Assembly (NCBI RefSeq): GCF_001696615.3
Contig: NZ_CP032279.1
Span: 1,116,001-1,180,000 of the forward strand
Direction of reading: 5' to 3'
Source: Acinetobacter sp. WCHAc010034
GTDB lineage: Bacteria; Pseudomonadota; Gammaproteobacteria; Pseudomonadales; Moraxellaceae
Length of the DNA: 64,000 bases
Shown here: positions 9,652-18,584 of the stretch, in pieces
How positions within the stretch are numbered: the first letter of the stretch is position 1
Layout of the letters: every line of letters begins with the position of its first letter
The notes under the pieces: generated by a model
What the model was told of the DNA's origin: nothing
Seen by the model: the letters and a program-made list of their open reading frames with translations, nothing else
Databases searched by the model: none
Translations under genes and position numbers: made by a program

Positions 9652-10377
9652 TCATGCCCTCTGCAGATGCTCAGTCAGCTGGCCATCGGCCAGTTCATAA
9701 TGGCGCTGGCACTGGGCCGCCAGCTGCGGATCATGGGTGACTAAAATCAGCGTGGTGCCCAATTCGCGGTTCAGCTGAAACAGCAGCTGTTCAATTTCCC
9801 TGGCGGTTGCGCCATCCAGATTGCCGGTCGGCTCATCGGCAAAAATAATCTGCGGCTGGCTGATCAGCGCGCGGGCAATCGCCACCCGCTGCTGCTCGCC
9901 GCCGGACAGCACTTTCGGCGTTTGCGCAGCCTGGCGCTCCAGCCCGACTTTGGCCAGCAGCGCCAGGGCTTTGCGCTCCGCTTCCGCATAATTGAAATGC
10001 GCCTGCAGGCGCAAAGGCAGCATGACATTTTCCAGCGCGCTGAGATGCGGCAGCAGCTGAAAGGACTGAAACACAAAGCCGATATGCTTTAAGCGCACAG
10101 CAGCGCGCTGCTCTTCATTCAGCTGCTCAATGGCTTCTCCGCAGACCTGCAAATGCCCCGAACTGGCCTGATCCAGCGTGGCTAGAATCCCCAGCAGGGT
10201 GGATTTTCCGGAACCGGAGCGCCCGGTAATCGCGACCTGCTCGCCTGCATGAATCTGCAGGTTCAAATTTTCAAAAATGCGCAGCTCTTTATCCGCAAGC
10301 TGGATCTTTTGCGTCAACTGCTGTGCAGAAATAATCGCCTGTGGCATGATGGATGGCTCAGTCATCAATTGGGTCAT
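9652..10377 (-). CDS. ABC transporter ATP-binding protein (YbbA/LolD-like)
   Basis: A 241-residue nucleotide-binding domain that energises the permease encoded directly downstream. Walker A is GRSGSGKST (about residue 53), the Q-loop [17 protein letters not shown], the signature [15 protein letters not shown], Walker [13 protein letters not shown], and the H-loop LVTHD. It starts at ATG 10377 with AGGGA five bases upstream. The start codon is only 11 bases from that of the divergent tesA. MacB/LolD-type ATPases pair with FtsX-like permeases and work mechanically rather than moving substrate through a channel. Confidence 0.92.
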   Translation of the reverse strand: MTQLMTEPSIMPQAIISAQQLTQKIQLADKELRIFENLNLQIHAGEQVAITGRSGSGKSTLLGILATLDQASSGHLQVCGEAIEQLNEEQRAAVRLKHIGFVFQSFQLLPHLSALENVMLPLRLQAHFNYAEAERKALALLAKVGLERQAAQTPKVLSGGEQQRVAIARALISQPQIIFADEPTGNLDGATAREIEQLLFQLNRELGTTLILVTHDPQLAAQCQRHYELADGQLTEHLQRA

Positions 10378-10388
10378 AGCTTCCCTCT

Positions 10389-11042
10389 ATGCAGAATCGT
10401 ATGCAAAATCATATGCAGCGCCGCGGTCAAAAACTCCGCGCCCTTCTCCGCCTGGCGGCGCTGGGCCTGTGCCTTGCGCCCATGCTGGCCTGCGCCAAAA
10501 CCATTATGATTGTCGGCGACAGCTTAAGCGCAGGCTATGGGCTGCAGCCGCAGCAGGGCTGGGCGCATCTGCTGCAGAAACGCTTAGAGCAACAGTATCC
10601 GAAACAGCATAAAGTGGTCAATGCAAGCGTCAGCGGCGAAACCACCAGCGGCGCTCTGGCGCGCCTGCCGAAACTGCTGCAGGCCCATCGGCCGCATGTG
10701 GTGGTGATTGAGCTGGGAGGCAATGACGGCCTGCGCGGCCAGCCGCCGCAGATGATTCAGAAAAATCTGGCGCAGCTGATTGAAAAAAGCCAGCAGGCCA
10801 AAGCCAAAGTGGTGGTCTTCGGCATGAAGATTCCGCCCAATTACGGCACGGCCTACAGCAGCGCTTTTGAAAGCAGTTACCGGACCGTTAGCCTGCAGTA
10901 CCGCGTGAAGCTGCTGCCGTTCTTTATGGAAGGCGTCGCAGGCAACAGAAGCCTGATGCAGAATGATCTGATTCATCCGAATGCCAAGGCGCAGCCGATT
11001 TTATTGAACAATGCCTATCCCTACATCAAAAGCAGCTTATAA
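10389..11042 (+). CDS. tesA: GDSL-type arylesterase/thioesterase I
   Basis: A 217-residue SGNH hydrolase. The four family blocks are visible: MIVGDSLSAGYG with the nucleophile serine, VSGETTSG with the oxyanion glycine, ELGGNDGLRG with the oxyanion asparagine, and DLIHPNAKAQ with the catalytic Asp and His. A basic N-terminus followed by LRLAALGLCLAPMLACA suggests export to the periplasm. It hydrolyses acyl esters and acyl thioesters. Several in-frame ATGs (10389, 10401, 10413) are possible and none has a good ribosome-binding site, so the exact start is uncertain. It is divergent from the YbbA/YbbP-like pair. Confidence 0.9.
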   Translation: MQNRMQNHMQRRGQKLRALLRLAALGLCLAPMLACAKTIMIVGDSLSAGYGLQPQQGWAHLLQKRLEQQYPKQHKVVNASVSGETTSGALARLPKLLQAHRPHVVVIELGGNDGLRGQPPQMIQKNLAQLIEKSQQAKAKVVVFGMKIPPNYGTAYSSAFESSYRTVSLQYRVKLLPFFMEGVAGNRSLMQNDLIHPNAKAQPILLNNAYPYIKSSL

Positions 11043-11044
11043 AA

Positions 11045-11076
11045 AAGCGAAGGGCGCTTTATAAAAAGCGCCCTGC
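11045..11076. terminator. Convergent terminator between tesA and carbonic anhydrase
   Basis: AGGGCGCTTT (11051-11060) pairs with AAAGCGCCCT (11065-11074). On the minus strand the stem is followed within a few bases by a T-run, so it best serves the carbonic anhydrase gene but may stop both. Confidence 0.75.
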
Positions 11077-11112
11077 ACAACTCTGATAGGAAGGATCTGC
11101 CGGAAAATCAGC

Positions 11113-11727
11113 TTAGAAATCGTAGAAAGTTACTTCGCCGGTTTCCAGTGAATATTCTGCGCCAACCACTTTCAGCTTGCCTTTGGCAATCAGGTTTTCC
11201 AGCACCGCTGAACCGTGGCGCAGCTGGTTGACGGAAGCGAAGACATTGGAGCGCACCGCATGAACAGATAATTTTTCCAGATCATCTTTCAGTTCGGTCT
11301 GCAGTAAAATTTCAACGGATGGGCGCACGCGGTTCACAATCGACATCAGATTTGCCGAAGGCGGCGAAGCAGGATTCATCAGCGCTTCGATGGTTGAATG
11401 AATCGCGCCGCAGTGGGTATGTCCCAGAACAATCACCAGAGGGCAGCCGAAGCTGTCAGCGGCGAATTCCACGCTGCCGACCTGTGACGGCGCAACAATA
11501 TTGCCCGCAACGCGGATCACAAACAGGTCGCCCAAGCCCTGGTCAAAAACCATTTCCGCCGGCACGCGCGAGTCTGAACAGCCCAGCACAATCGCAAACG
11601 GCTCTTGGCTTTCCGCCATTTCCGCCCGCTGCTGATGCGTCAAAAGCGTAAGATGCTTGGTTTGACCATTAACAAAACGTTCGTTGCCTTTTTTTAAACG
11701 ATCTAAAGCTTCTTCTGCTGTTAGCAT
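11113..11727 (-). CDS. Beta-class carbonic anhydrase
   Basis: A 204-residue cytoplasmic zinc enzyme that interconverts CO2 and bicarbonate. The zinc ligands lie in VLGCSDSRVPAE (Cys, with the Asp-Arg dyad) and in LGHTHCGAI (His and Cys), exactly the beta-class pattern. Length is normal. The start ATG is preceded by purine-rich GGATGGAAG. It is transcribed alone, convergent with tesA. The E. coli counterpart is Can. I leave the symbol open because several beta-class paralogues exist in Acinetobacter. Confidence 0.93.
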   Translation of the reverse strand: MLTAEEALDRLKKGNERFVNGQTKHLTLLTHQQRAEMAESQEPFAIVLGCSDSRVPAEMVFDQGLGDLFVIRVAGNIVAPSQVGSVEFAADSFGCPLVIVLGHTHCGAIHSTIEALMNPASPPSANLMSIVNRVRPSVEILLQTELKDDLEKLSVHAVRSNVFASVNQLRHGSAVLENLIAKGKLKVVGAEYSLETGEVTFYDF

Positions 11728-12132
11728 GTTCTTCCATCCTTATTTGAAGTTTTCACATTTTAATGCGCCGTCTGGGGAATGTCACTTGCAAAACATTCGC
11801 TGGCAAGTTTTTCTCAGAGCGTTTTTTCCTGGCTTTTGTTTTCAAGCGGCGCGCCGCCGGGCTGCGCTTTGCGCCACGGCTGGCGCGCTCAGAACGGCGT
11901 AAAATGCCAATGCATAAATCTTTTTCTATGAAAATTGCCTCAGTTTTCAAGGCGCAGTTCACATTTCATGCAATCTGAACTAACTGGGTCAAAAAAGCTT
12001 AACGTGACAAGCCTGCCATTTGGACTACAATATCTTCCAAAGCGCCTGCCCTAAGCCAGATGTTCCCGCGCAGGCCATTGCTCAATAAACGCCATAACAC
12101 ATTCAAGCTGTATTTAGGGATCAAGCCAGTCA
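11728..12132. other. Gene-free divergent region
   Basis: About 400 bases between the divergent carbonic anhydrase and lipase-like genes. Short open frames on both strands (for example 11763-11978) are rich in Arg, Lys and Phe and look like chance reading. I see no RNA gene, repeat or recognised operator. It should contain the promoters of both neighbours. Confidence 0.5.
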
Positions 12133-13173
12133 ATGAAAGGATTGCATTCGACACTCAGCCGCGCGCTGAAACTGGGCTGCCTCAGCTGCCTGCTGCTCTT
12201 AGGCAAGCCCAGCTTTGCAGATGCGGACAGCGCGCTACCGCCCGCCGTGATTCCGCCGCAGATTCTGCTCAACCACCTGCTTCAGGAGCGCAAGGCGGCC
12301 GGGCTGACGGCTAAGACCGTGCAGGTCGGCAATGTGGCCTGGAGCTACAGCGAAGGCGGCTCCCGCGCCAACCCTTCCATTTTGCTGATTCACGGCCTTG
12401 CGGGAAGCCGCGACAACTGGAACCGCGTGGCGCACTACCTGACGCCGTATTACCACGTCATCATTCCGGACTTGCCGACCAATGGCGATACCCGGGTGCC
12501 GGCCAATTTCGATGTTTCCGTACCGAATGTCACCGAGCAGCTGCGCCAGTTCGCCGAAAAAATTGAGATTGAAGACCGGCTGAATATTGCCGGGCATTCG
12601 CTGGGCGGCTCGATTGCCACGGTTTACGCCGCGCAGTACCCTTTTGACACGCAAAGCCTGTTTCTGCTGAACAGCGCCGGCATTTACAGGCAGGCCACGA
12701 CTACTTATTCCAAAAACCCCTATGCCTTAAAGCATCTGATTGTTTCCAAGCCGGGCGATTTAGACGAAGTGATGCATCAGCTGATGCAGCGCCCGCCGGC
12801 GATGCCTTTTAAGCTGAAGCAGGCGCAGGAAAAGCTGCTGATCGCGCAGTCAGATCAAACCAGCAAAATGATTGATCAGGTGGTGGCGATGAACCGGATT
12901 TATACTCCGGACAGCTTTGCCCGCCTGACCCAAGCGGTTGAAGCGCCTACCCTGATTCTCTGGGGCAGGCAGGACAAAATCATTAATGTTGAAGCCGCAA
13001 ATGAGCTGAAATCCTTATTGAAACGCGCAGAGGCTCCTGTCATCCTTAACAATGTCGGCCATATGCCGATTTTAGAGGCTGAGCGGGAGGTCGCGGATCA
13101 TTACCTGCCTTTCCTTGCAAAAAGCCAAAAGTTTAAAAACCCGCTTGCGGATAAACTTATCCCTTTAAACTGA
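12133..13173 (+). CDS. Secreted or periplasmic alpha/beta hydrolase, lipase-like
   Basis: A 346-residue hydrolase with an N-terminal signal peptide (LKLGCLSCLLLLGKPSFADA, cleavage after about residue 30). The oxyanion-hole region is LLIHGLAGSRDNWN, the nucleophile elbow GHSLGGSIA, the acid lies in LWGRQDKIIN, and the histidine in NNVGHMPILEAE. This is the pattern of meta-cleavage-type hydrolases and of exported lipases and esterases in Acinetobacter and Moraxella. No lipase chaperone gene is adjacent. It is followed after 39 bases by an uncharacterised gene, possibly in the same operon. The substrate is not deducible. Confidence 0.82.
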   Translation: MKGLHSTLSRALKLGCLSCLLLLGKPSFADADSALPPAVIPPQILLNHLLQERKAAGLTAKTVQVGNVAWSYSEGGSRANPSILLIHGLAGSRDNWNRVAHYLTPYYHVIIPDLPTNGDTRVPANFDVSVPNVTEQLRQFAEKIEIEDRLNIAGHSLGGSIATVYAAQYPFDTQSLFLLNSAGIYRQATTTYSKNPYALKHLIVSKPGDLDEVMHQLMQRPPAMPFKLKQAQEKLLIAQSDQTSKMIDQVVAMNRIYTPDSFARLTQAVEAPTLILWGRQDKIINVEAANELKSLLKRAEAPVILNNVGHMPILEAEREVADHYLPFLAKSQKFKNPLADKLIPLN

Positions 13174-13212
13174 TCAGCTAAGTTTTAAATCAGCTTAGCT
13201 TTCAAGGACAGC

Positions 13213-14214
13213 ATGCAGAAGAACCCGATGATAGAGCGCCTGATTGACGCTCAGCTTAATTTTTTAGACCGGAACTTTGCTCAGGCGGATACGCTTCAGA
13301 GCGAGTTTTTAAGCTTTTATCACTGGTTCAGAAAGCAGCCCCTGCAGCAGCTGTGGAGCTTTGAACAGATTAATGCGCTGATTCAGAAGCAGATTCTGCA
13401 AACTCCTGCCAGCAGTTTTCTGACCGGGCAAATTGCCGAGCATATTAAATTCTCGCTGATCCACCCGGCAAATGACAGCACGGCAATTGCCGATATTATT
13501 CCGGTTCTGACCGTGGATAAAATTGCGCAGTACGTGGCCAGCAAAAGCGGCCACCGCCAGCGCCTGATTAAGGCCGTGGTCAATAACCCGGCTTTTTCCG
13601 CCATGATCACCCAGCTGATTCAGCACGCCATTCAGGATTATGCGGATAATTCGGTGATTGCCAAAAGCGTGCCCGGCGTTTCGCGCTTTATGAAAATGGG
13701 CAAATCGGTGCTGGAAAATGTCACCGACACCAATCTGGACAGCGCAGTCAGCAGGTATCTGCAGAAGAATATCCTGAAGTTCAGCCAAATGAGCGAACAC
13801 GTGCTGAATCAGCACTTTGATGACCATAAGCTGTATCATTTTCAGGCCAATCTCTGGCATAAAATCAAAAGCATGCCGGTTGCCGTGCTGAAAAATTACA
13901 TTGAAGTGCAGGATTTGCCTGAAACCGTGGGCTTAGGCCATGAAATCTGGGATCACATCCGCCAATCAGATTATTTGAAGCAGCAGGTGCATGACGGCGT
14001 GTATGCCTGGTATATCCGCAATCAGGAGCGCCCTTTTGACCTGCTGCTGCGCGACCTGAATATTGATGAAGCTTTAATTCAGCAGGAACTGCAGGATTTG
14101 CTCAATCCGCTGATGCAGCAGCTGATCAGCTCGCAGTATTTGCGGGAACGCGCGCGCGCGCATTTGGAGCTGTTTTATTATTCGGAAGAGGCGCAGCGGA
14201 TTTTAACGCAATAG
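13213..14214 (+). CDS. Conserved hypothetical protein, helical, downstream of lipase-like gene
   Basis: A 333-residue protein I do not recognise. It has no signal peptide and no clear membrane segment, and it is rich in Gln, Leu, His and Ile, suggesting a mostly alpha-helical soluble protein. Repeated short stretches such as VDKIAQYVASKSGHRQRLIKAV and ITQLIQHAIQDYADNS hint at repeated helical units. It lies 39 bases after the lipase-like hydrolase with only a weak inverted repeat between (AGCTAAG 13176-13182, CTTAGCT 13194-13200), so cotranscription is likely. A role linked to that hydrolase is possible but unproven. A terminator follows. Confidence 0.7.
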   Translation: MQKNPMIERLIDAQLNFLDRNFAQADTLQSEFLSFYHWFRKQPLQQLWSFEQINALIQKQILQTPASSFLTGQIAEHIKFSLIHPANDSTAIADIIPVLTVDKIAQYVASKSGHRQRLIKAVVNNPAFSAMITQLIQHAIQDYADNSVIAKSVPGVSRFMKMGKSVLENVTDTNLDSAVSRYLQKNILKFSQMSEHVLNQHFDDHKLYHFQANLWHKIKSMPVAVLKNYIEVQDLPETVGLGHEIWDHIRQSDYLKQQVHDGVYAWYIRNQERPFDLLLRDLNIDEALIQQELQDLLNPLMQQLISSQYLRERARAHLELFYYSEEAQRILTQ

Positions 14215-14310
14215 GCTTGCGCAAAAGATTTGACCTTAGATTAGAATCAGATTTTCCGCCGGCTGTCAGGGCTTCAACAGAAACGCTGACAGCTGGCGGC
14301 GTAGACGCAG

Positions 14311-14346
14311 TCAGGGTGGAAAACGCGCTTCCGCCCTGATTCTTTT
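14311..14346 (+). terminator. Rho-independent terminator
   Basis: TCAGGGTGGAA (14311-14321) pairs with TTCCGCCCTGA (14329-14339) apart from one G-T position, and TTCTTTT follows. It lies between the convergent unknown gene (+) and the TonB receptor (-). Confidence 0.75.
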
Positions 14347-16405
14347 AGTATTTAAACGTTGCGCCAACGAAGACTTTCTGGCGCTCCACCATATACTCAT
14401 TGCTGCCGTTGGACAGCTTCTTATCCAGCAGGTTAGTAAAGCCGCCGCGGACCGTCAGCTGATCATTTACAACATAATTGCTGGATAAATTCATAACGGT
14501 ATGGCGTTTTTGCATGCTTGAATCCGCTGTATTTTTGGTCAAATACTGCTTGCCTAAATGCTGTGCAGACAATTCCACGCTTAATGGCTCAATCGGCTGC
14601 CAGCTTAATGCGGAATTCACTGTTAATTTTGGCGTTGCAATTAATGCCTCTCCTGTATCTTTATTTTCCGCTTTCAAGAAATACGTTGCATTATTGCTCC
14701 ATTTCAAGCGCTCTGAAAGCGGAAAATCCGCCACCATTTCCACGCCGCGGGTTACTGCCTTTCCGGTATTTTCATTGCGGGTAAACCAGTTGCCGTAGTA
14801 GTAGCCTAAAGGCACATAGTCAATCCGGTTTTTGAAATCCGTATGGAAGAAGGTCACGCCTAAGTCTGCGCCAAAACCGGTATAATTTACCCCAATTTCA
14901 TAGTTGACGCTTTCTTCCGGCGCCAGATTCGGATTGCCCGTCATATAGCAGCCGCCGCTTGTATATGTATGCGGATCGCCCTTTTCGTCATACCAGGTTT
15001 TCCCCTTCAGCCCAATGCAGCCCCTGCCGCCGGATCTTGTCGCTCCGCCGGGAGACGCTTCCTTGACTGTCGGCGCGCGGAAGCCTTTCGCCGCCCCGCC
15101 TTTAATCACCAGATCATCGCTAGGGCTATAAACTAAATAGCCGCGGGGGCTATGATGCGAGCCATAATTATCATCATGATCCAAGCGGTTGCCTAAAGTC
15201 AGGCTAAGGTTATCTAGAAGTGAAATATTGTCCTCAATAAATAACGCCCAAGTTTTATTGTCTACCTTAGGATTGCCGTAGTTTTGCCCATCCCAGCTTC
15301 CGCCAGGCAAAGTTCCAATAATGCGGGTATTGGTCAATTCCTGTTTTTTCCACTGGCCGCCAACTGTTAAGACCTGATCAAAGGCCGCCTTAAACGGCAT
15401 GGTCAGGCTGCCTTCAACAATCATTTCATTTGACTTGGTCGCATAACTGCTGGCGCTTGAATCATAATCATTGTAGTAAGCATTCAGCTTGGACTTGCCA
15501 ATTGCCCATTCGCCGTCATGTGATAAGCCGTAGCTATTATGTTCCAGTTCATTTGCTCCCCAGCTGGTTTCCTGTTCCGCGCCGGTCGCTGCATTAATGC
15601 TGGAGCCTTTTTTATTTTTCTGCAGGCTATGGCCAACTTCCAAACTGAAAGTCTGCTTATCTGTGGGCTGATAATGCAGCATTGCATTGTAGTTTTGATC
15701 CTGAGCGCCTGTCGTCCCTTTGCCCGCCTGGCGCTTCTTATCCGCTTCACGTTCAGTCATGCCTGCTGTCAGGCGCAGGCCCAGCGTGTCAGTTAAAGGG
15801 CCGGCCGCCATCACCCCGGTCTGCAAAGAAGAGCCCAAATTTGAAGACGCTGTAGGCTGAGTATAGTTCAGAGTGACATTGTCGCCCCACACACTTGGAA
15901 TTTTTCTGGTAATAATATTAATGACGCCGCCCATTGCATCAGAACCATACAGTGAGGACATTGGGCCGCGGACAACTTCAATCCGCTCAATCATATCCGG
16001 CGTAATCCAGTTTAAATCCTGGCGGCCCAAGTCCGGACGGTAGTTGGTATCGCGGGAAGAGCCGATACGCTTTCCATCCACCAAAATAAGCGTGTAGTTG
16101 TCGGGCAAGCCGCGCAGCTTGATTTTTGAACCCTCGCCCGTTGGGCTGATTCCGCCTGTTACACCGGGAACTTTGCTGAGCAGCTCGCCCAGACTGCCTA
16201 CGGGCTGTTTTTCAATCTCTTCACGCGTAATTACACTGATGCTTGCCGGCGCTTCTTTAGCATCTACAGCCTGACTGCTCGCAGTCACAACAATGGTTTC
16301 CAGTTTAGCTGCATGCTGCTGCGCATCATCTTTTGCCTGCGCCGCAGCGCTCATAACCGCTGCAACAGAAAGCGCCAAAGCAGATTGCAATAACTGTTTA
16401 TTCAT
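14345..16405 (-). CDS. TonB-dependent outer-membrane receptor (FepA/CirA-like)
   Basis: About 686 residues. A signal peptide (SALALSVAAVMSAAAQA) is followed by a TonB box region (LETIVVTAS), a plug domain (about 45-160, with RLPDNYTLILVDGKRIG-type and SLYGSDAMGGVINIITRK motifs) and a 22-strand barrel ending in an aromatic residue (VGATFKY). A Cys-containing extracellular loop (GRGCIGL ... SGGCYMTGNP) is typical of FepA/Cir-like catecholate receptors. It imports a ferric siderophore with TonB-ExbBD energy. A near-perfect Fur box lies about 85 bases upstream, so iron repression is expected. The specific siderophore cannot be read from sequence. The start is ATG 16405; a GTG at 16411 is less likely. 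Confidence 0.88.
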   Translation of the reverse strand: MNKQLLQSALALSVAAVMSAAAQAKDDAQQHAAKLETIVVTASSQAVDAKEAPASISVITREEIEKQPVGSLGELLSKVPGVTGGISPTGEGSKIKLRGLPDNYTLILVDGKRIGSSRDTNYRPDLGRQDLNWITPDMIERIEVVRGPMSSLYGSDAMGGVINIITRKIPSVWGDNVTLNYTQPTASSNLGSSLQTGVMAAGPLTDTLGLRLTAGMTEREADKKRQAGKGTTGAQDQNYNAMLHYQPTDKQTFSLEVGHSLQKNKKGSSINAATGAEQETSWGANELEHNSYGLSHDGEWAIGKSKLNAYYNDYDSSASSYATKSNEMIVEGSLTMPFKAAFDQVLTVGGQWKKQELTNTRIIGTLPGGSWDGQNYGNPKVDNKTWALFIEDNISLLDNLSLTLGNRLDHDDNYGSHHSPRGYLVYSPSDDLVIKGGAAKGFRAPTVKEASPGGATRSGGRGCIGLKGKTWYDEKGDPHTYTSGGCYMTGNPNLAPEESVNYEIGVNYTGFGADLGVTFFHTDFKNRIDYVPLGYYYGNWFTRNENTGKAVTRGVEMVADFPLSERLKWSNNATYFLKAENKDTGEALIATPKLTVNSALSWQPIEPLSVELSAQHLGKQYLTKNTADSSMQKRHTVMNLSSNYVVNDQLTVRGGFTNLLDKKLSNGSNEYMVERQKVFVGATFKY

Positions 16406-16488
16406 ACCCACACCCAGTCAAATAATGGAGAAATAAAGTAAATTTATGCGCGGATTTTAACAAACGATAAACATATTGCAATTACTAT

Positions 16489-16503
16489 TGATAATTATTC
16501 TCA
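16489..16503 (-). promoter_or_regulatory. Fur box upstream of the TonB receptor
   Basis: TGATAATTATTCTCA matches the 7-1-7 Fur core TGATAAT-N-ATTATCA at 13 of 14 defined positions. It lies 84 bases upstream of the receptor start and in the 3' flank of nfuA. Fur with iron would repress the receptor. The match was counted by eye. Confidence 0.82.
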
Positions 16504-16525
16504 TTATTTTTACAGATAATGCATA

Positions 16526-16557
16526 TAAAAATAGCCTCTATTGAGAGGCTATTTTCA
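16526..16557 (-). terminator. Rho-independent terminator after nfuA
   Basis: AAAATAGCCTCT (16528-16539) pairs perfectly with AGAGGCTATTTT (16544-16555) around a four-base loop. It lies just past the nfuA stop codon and separates it from the Fur-controlled receptor gene. Confidence 0.85.
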
Positions 16558-16573
16558 TTTCATTCAGGCCGGC

Positions 16574-17212
16574 TTACTTGAAATAAGCGCCTTCCGCCTG
16601 GCTGTGGTCAGTTTCGTCCACCACCTGCATCAGTTCAGGCACATGCTGCTTTAAAGTGGTTTCAACGCCCTGCTTTAAAGTCACATCAATGGCAGAACAG
16701 CCTTGACAGCCGCCGCCAAATTTAAGCACGGCGGTCAGGCCATGTTCAGCGTCATCAACCACTTTCACCAGTGCGCAGTTGCCACCATGCCCCGCCAAGC
16801 CCGGGTTGATTTCTGACTGCAGCACATAGGTAATGCGCTCTTCTACAGAGGCATCCGGGCCAACGCGCGGCACTTTCGAGTTCGGCGCGCGGAACGTCAG
16901 CTGGCCGCCAAAGCGGTCTTTATTGTAATCAATGACTGCATCCAGCAGATAAGGAATAGATGGCGCATCAACAAAGGCAGGAAAATCAGGATATTCCTGC
17001 TTGTAATCTGTAGGCACGACTTCTTCAGGCGCACTGTAAGCCATGCAGCATTCAGCGCGCGGTGTACCAGGATGTTCTACAAAAATACGTACACCAATGC
17101 CCGGCGTGTTTTGTTTTTCCAGCAAGTCTTTTAAGTACTCTTGCGCATTGGGTGTAATCAATAAATTTGGAATCTCTTCTGCAACTGCAGTGCTGGTATT
17201 CTCAGTCGACAT
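16574..17212 (-). CDS. nfuA: Fe/S biogenesis protein NfuA
   Basis: A 212-residue iron-sulfur carrier that receives [4Fe-4S] clusters and delivers them to target enzymes in the cytoplasm. The N-terminal half is a degenerate A-type scaffold domain (LLITPNAQEYLKDLLEKQ). The C-terminal Nfu domain carries the cluster-binding CQGC at about residues 169-172 (FGGGCQGCSAID). It is about 20 residues longer than E. coli NfuA, with the extra residues at the N-terminus (MSTENTSTAVAEEIP). It stands alone, divergent from the rhomboid gene. NfuA supports iron-limited and oxidative growth, in line with the nearby iron receptor. Confidence 0.95.
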   Translation of the reverse strand: MSTENTSTAVAEEIPNLLITPNAQEYLKDLLEKQNTPGIGVRIFVEHPGTPRAECCMAYSAPEEVVPTDYKQEYPDFPAFVDAPSIPYLLDAVIDYNKDRFGGQLTFRAPNSKVPRVGPDASVEERITYVLQSEINPGLAGHGGNCALVKVVDDAEHGLTAVLKFGGGCQGCSAIDVTLKQGVETTLKQHVPELMQVVDETDHSQAEGAYFK

Positions 17213-17370
17213 AACAATATTTCCTCATGCTGAAGCCGCTATTTTAACTGAAGATGCGGTGCATTACGAAAAAATCAACCAAAATTGTCGGAATTATCCT
17301 GAAAGTTCCCGCTGACGCTTAAATTAATGGCATTATGGGCGACAAATACTGCTCATTTGAACGCCAATTT

Positions 17371-17988
17371 ATGCTTGATTCAGCTTTGAACCACACCGTT
17401 ATCCTCATCCTGATTACGGTCATTGTTTCCTTCATTGCCTTTCAAAACCAGAACATTATGAACCGCCTGATTTTCTGGCCTCCGGCAATGCAGCGCGGCC
17501 AGTTTGACCGCTTCATCACGCATGGCTTTGTGCATGCGGACGGCACGCACCTGCTGTTCAATATGATTACCCTGTTCTTTTTCGGCAGCATTATTGAAGC
17601 GTTTTACCGCCAGTATTTTTATGACCTGGGCTTTGTGCTGTTCTATCTGGGCGGCTTGATCGCTGCCATTATTCCCAGCTACCTGCAGCATAAAAATGAT
17701 GCGCGCTGGGCCAGCTTAGGCGCTTCCGGCGCGGTTTCCGCGGTGCTGTTTGCCTATATCCTGTTTGAGCCGTGGAAGCTGATTTTTGTATTTTTCATTC
17801 CGGTTCCAGCCATTATTTTTGCGGTGCTGTATGTTGCCTACAGCATCTGGTCAGGCAAGCGCGGCAATTCCAATGTCAATCACAGCGCGCATCTGTGGGG
17901 CGCAGCTTACGGGGTGATCATGACCATTATTATTGAGCCGCGCCTGCTTCCGCATTTCTTCAATAAGCTGCTGCAGATGCCATTTTAA
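17371..17988 (+). CDS. Rhomboid-family intramembrane serine protease
   Basis: A compact inner-membrane protein of about 205 residues with six predicted helices. It shows HLLFNMITLFFFGS, the serine motif GASGAVSAVLFAYILF and the histidine motif HSAHLWGAAYGVI, which are the three rhomboid signatures. It is shorter than the rhomboid at 6323 and lacks that protein's extra helix. I take ATG 17371 (MLDSALNHTV), which starts just before the first helix. An in-frame ATG at 17335 would add a charged 12-residue tail, and neither start has a clear ribosome-binding site. The substrate is unknown. Confidence 0.88.
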   Translation: MLDSALNHTVILILITVIVSFIAFQNQNIMNRLIFWPPAMQRGQFDRFITHGFVHADGTHLLFNMITLFFFGSIIEAFYRQYFYDLGFVLFYLGGLIAAIIPSYLQHKNDARWASLGASGAVSAVLFAYILFEPWKLIFVFFIPVPAIIFAVLYVAYSIWSGKRGNSNVNHSAHLWGAAYGVIMTIIIEPRLLPHFFNKLLQMPF

Positions 17989-18012
17989 GCGCCATCTGAC
18001 AGACAAAAACGC

Positions 18013-18044
18013 GCTAAAAAAAGATGCCGCCGGCATCTTTTTTA
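18013..18044. terminator. Bidirectional terminator after rhomboid gene
   Basis: An A-run plus GATGCCG pairs with CGGCATC plus a T-run around 18016-18043, almost without a loop. It lies between the rhomboid gene (+) and a convergent small gene (-). Confidence 0.85.
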
Positions 18045-18066
18045 TTGGCCAATACGCCGCGCTGCA

Positions 18067-18360
18067 TCAGCCATCTATGCTTTCCATCAGCTGGCCATGC
18101 GAAAAATGCCAGTTTTTTTGATAAGCCGAAACAAATTTGGCAATGAAAATCGGCGCGCGGTCAATTGCAGAGCGCTCCTTAAAATGGCCATGCGCCTTAG
18201 CCCAGTCATAGCAGCTTTGATTCAGCGGATACTCCGTCAAAATTCCGCTTAAGTAATTCCGCTTGATCCATCCCTCGGCCTGCCGGTAGCTGGAAAAAAC
18301 CGCGGAGGCGAAGCCTGATTTATGCGCATTGAAGATATATACCTGATTGGATCTGTTCAT
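18067..18360 (-). CDS. DUF7710-like small protein
   Basis: A 97-residue protein with no signal or membrane segment. FSSYRQAEGWIKRNYLSGILTEYPLNQSCYDWAKAHGHFK and the ending FVSAYQKNWHFSHG resemble the DUF7710 family, whose members share a W-I-x(5)-L-S-G-x-L-T-x-Y-P core and a YxW-A-x(3)-G-H-F pattern. Function is unknown. It is transcribed alone, convergent with the rhomboid gene. The family name is from memory of the pattern and should be confirmed by a profile search. Confidence 0.65.
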   Translation of the reverse strand: MNRSNQVYIFNAHKSGFASAVFSSYRQAEGWIKRNYLSGILTEYPLNQSCYDWAKAHGHFKERSAIDRAPIFIAKFVSAYQKNWHFSHGQLMESIDG

Positions 18361-18584
18361 AAGTAAGCCTGCCCGTTCTTTTTGTTTTTCTTAGCCATTA
18401 TAATAAGTGTGATGCAAATCACATTTCAATCCATTTTCAGCAGTTTATTTTGCAACAGTTCGTAAATGCAGTGCTTTATGGGGCAGTCTTTGCGCCGCAG
18501 CAGCAAATTTCACTGCGCCTTCCTACGCAAATTGCTTAAAATAAAAGCGCAGCCGCAAATATAAATATAAAGAGGGATACCGCA

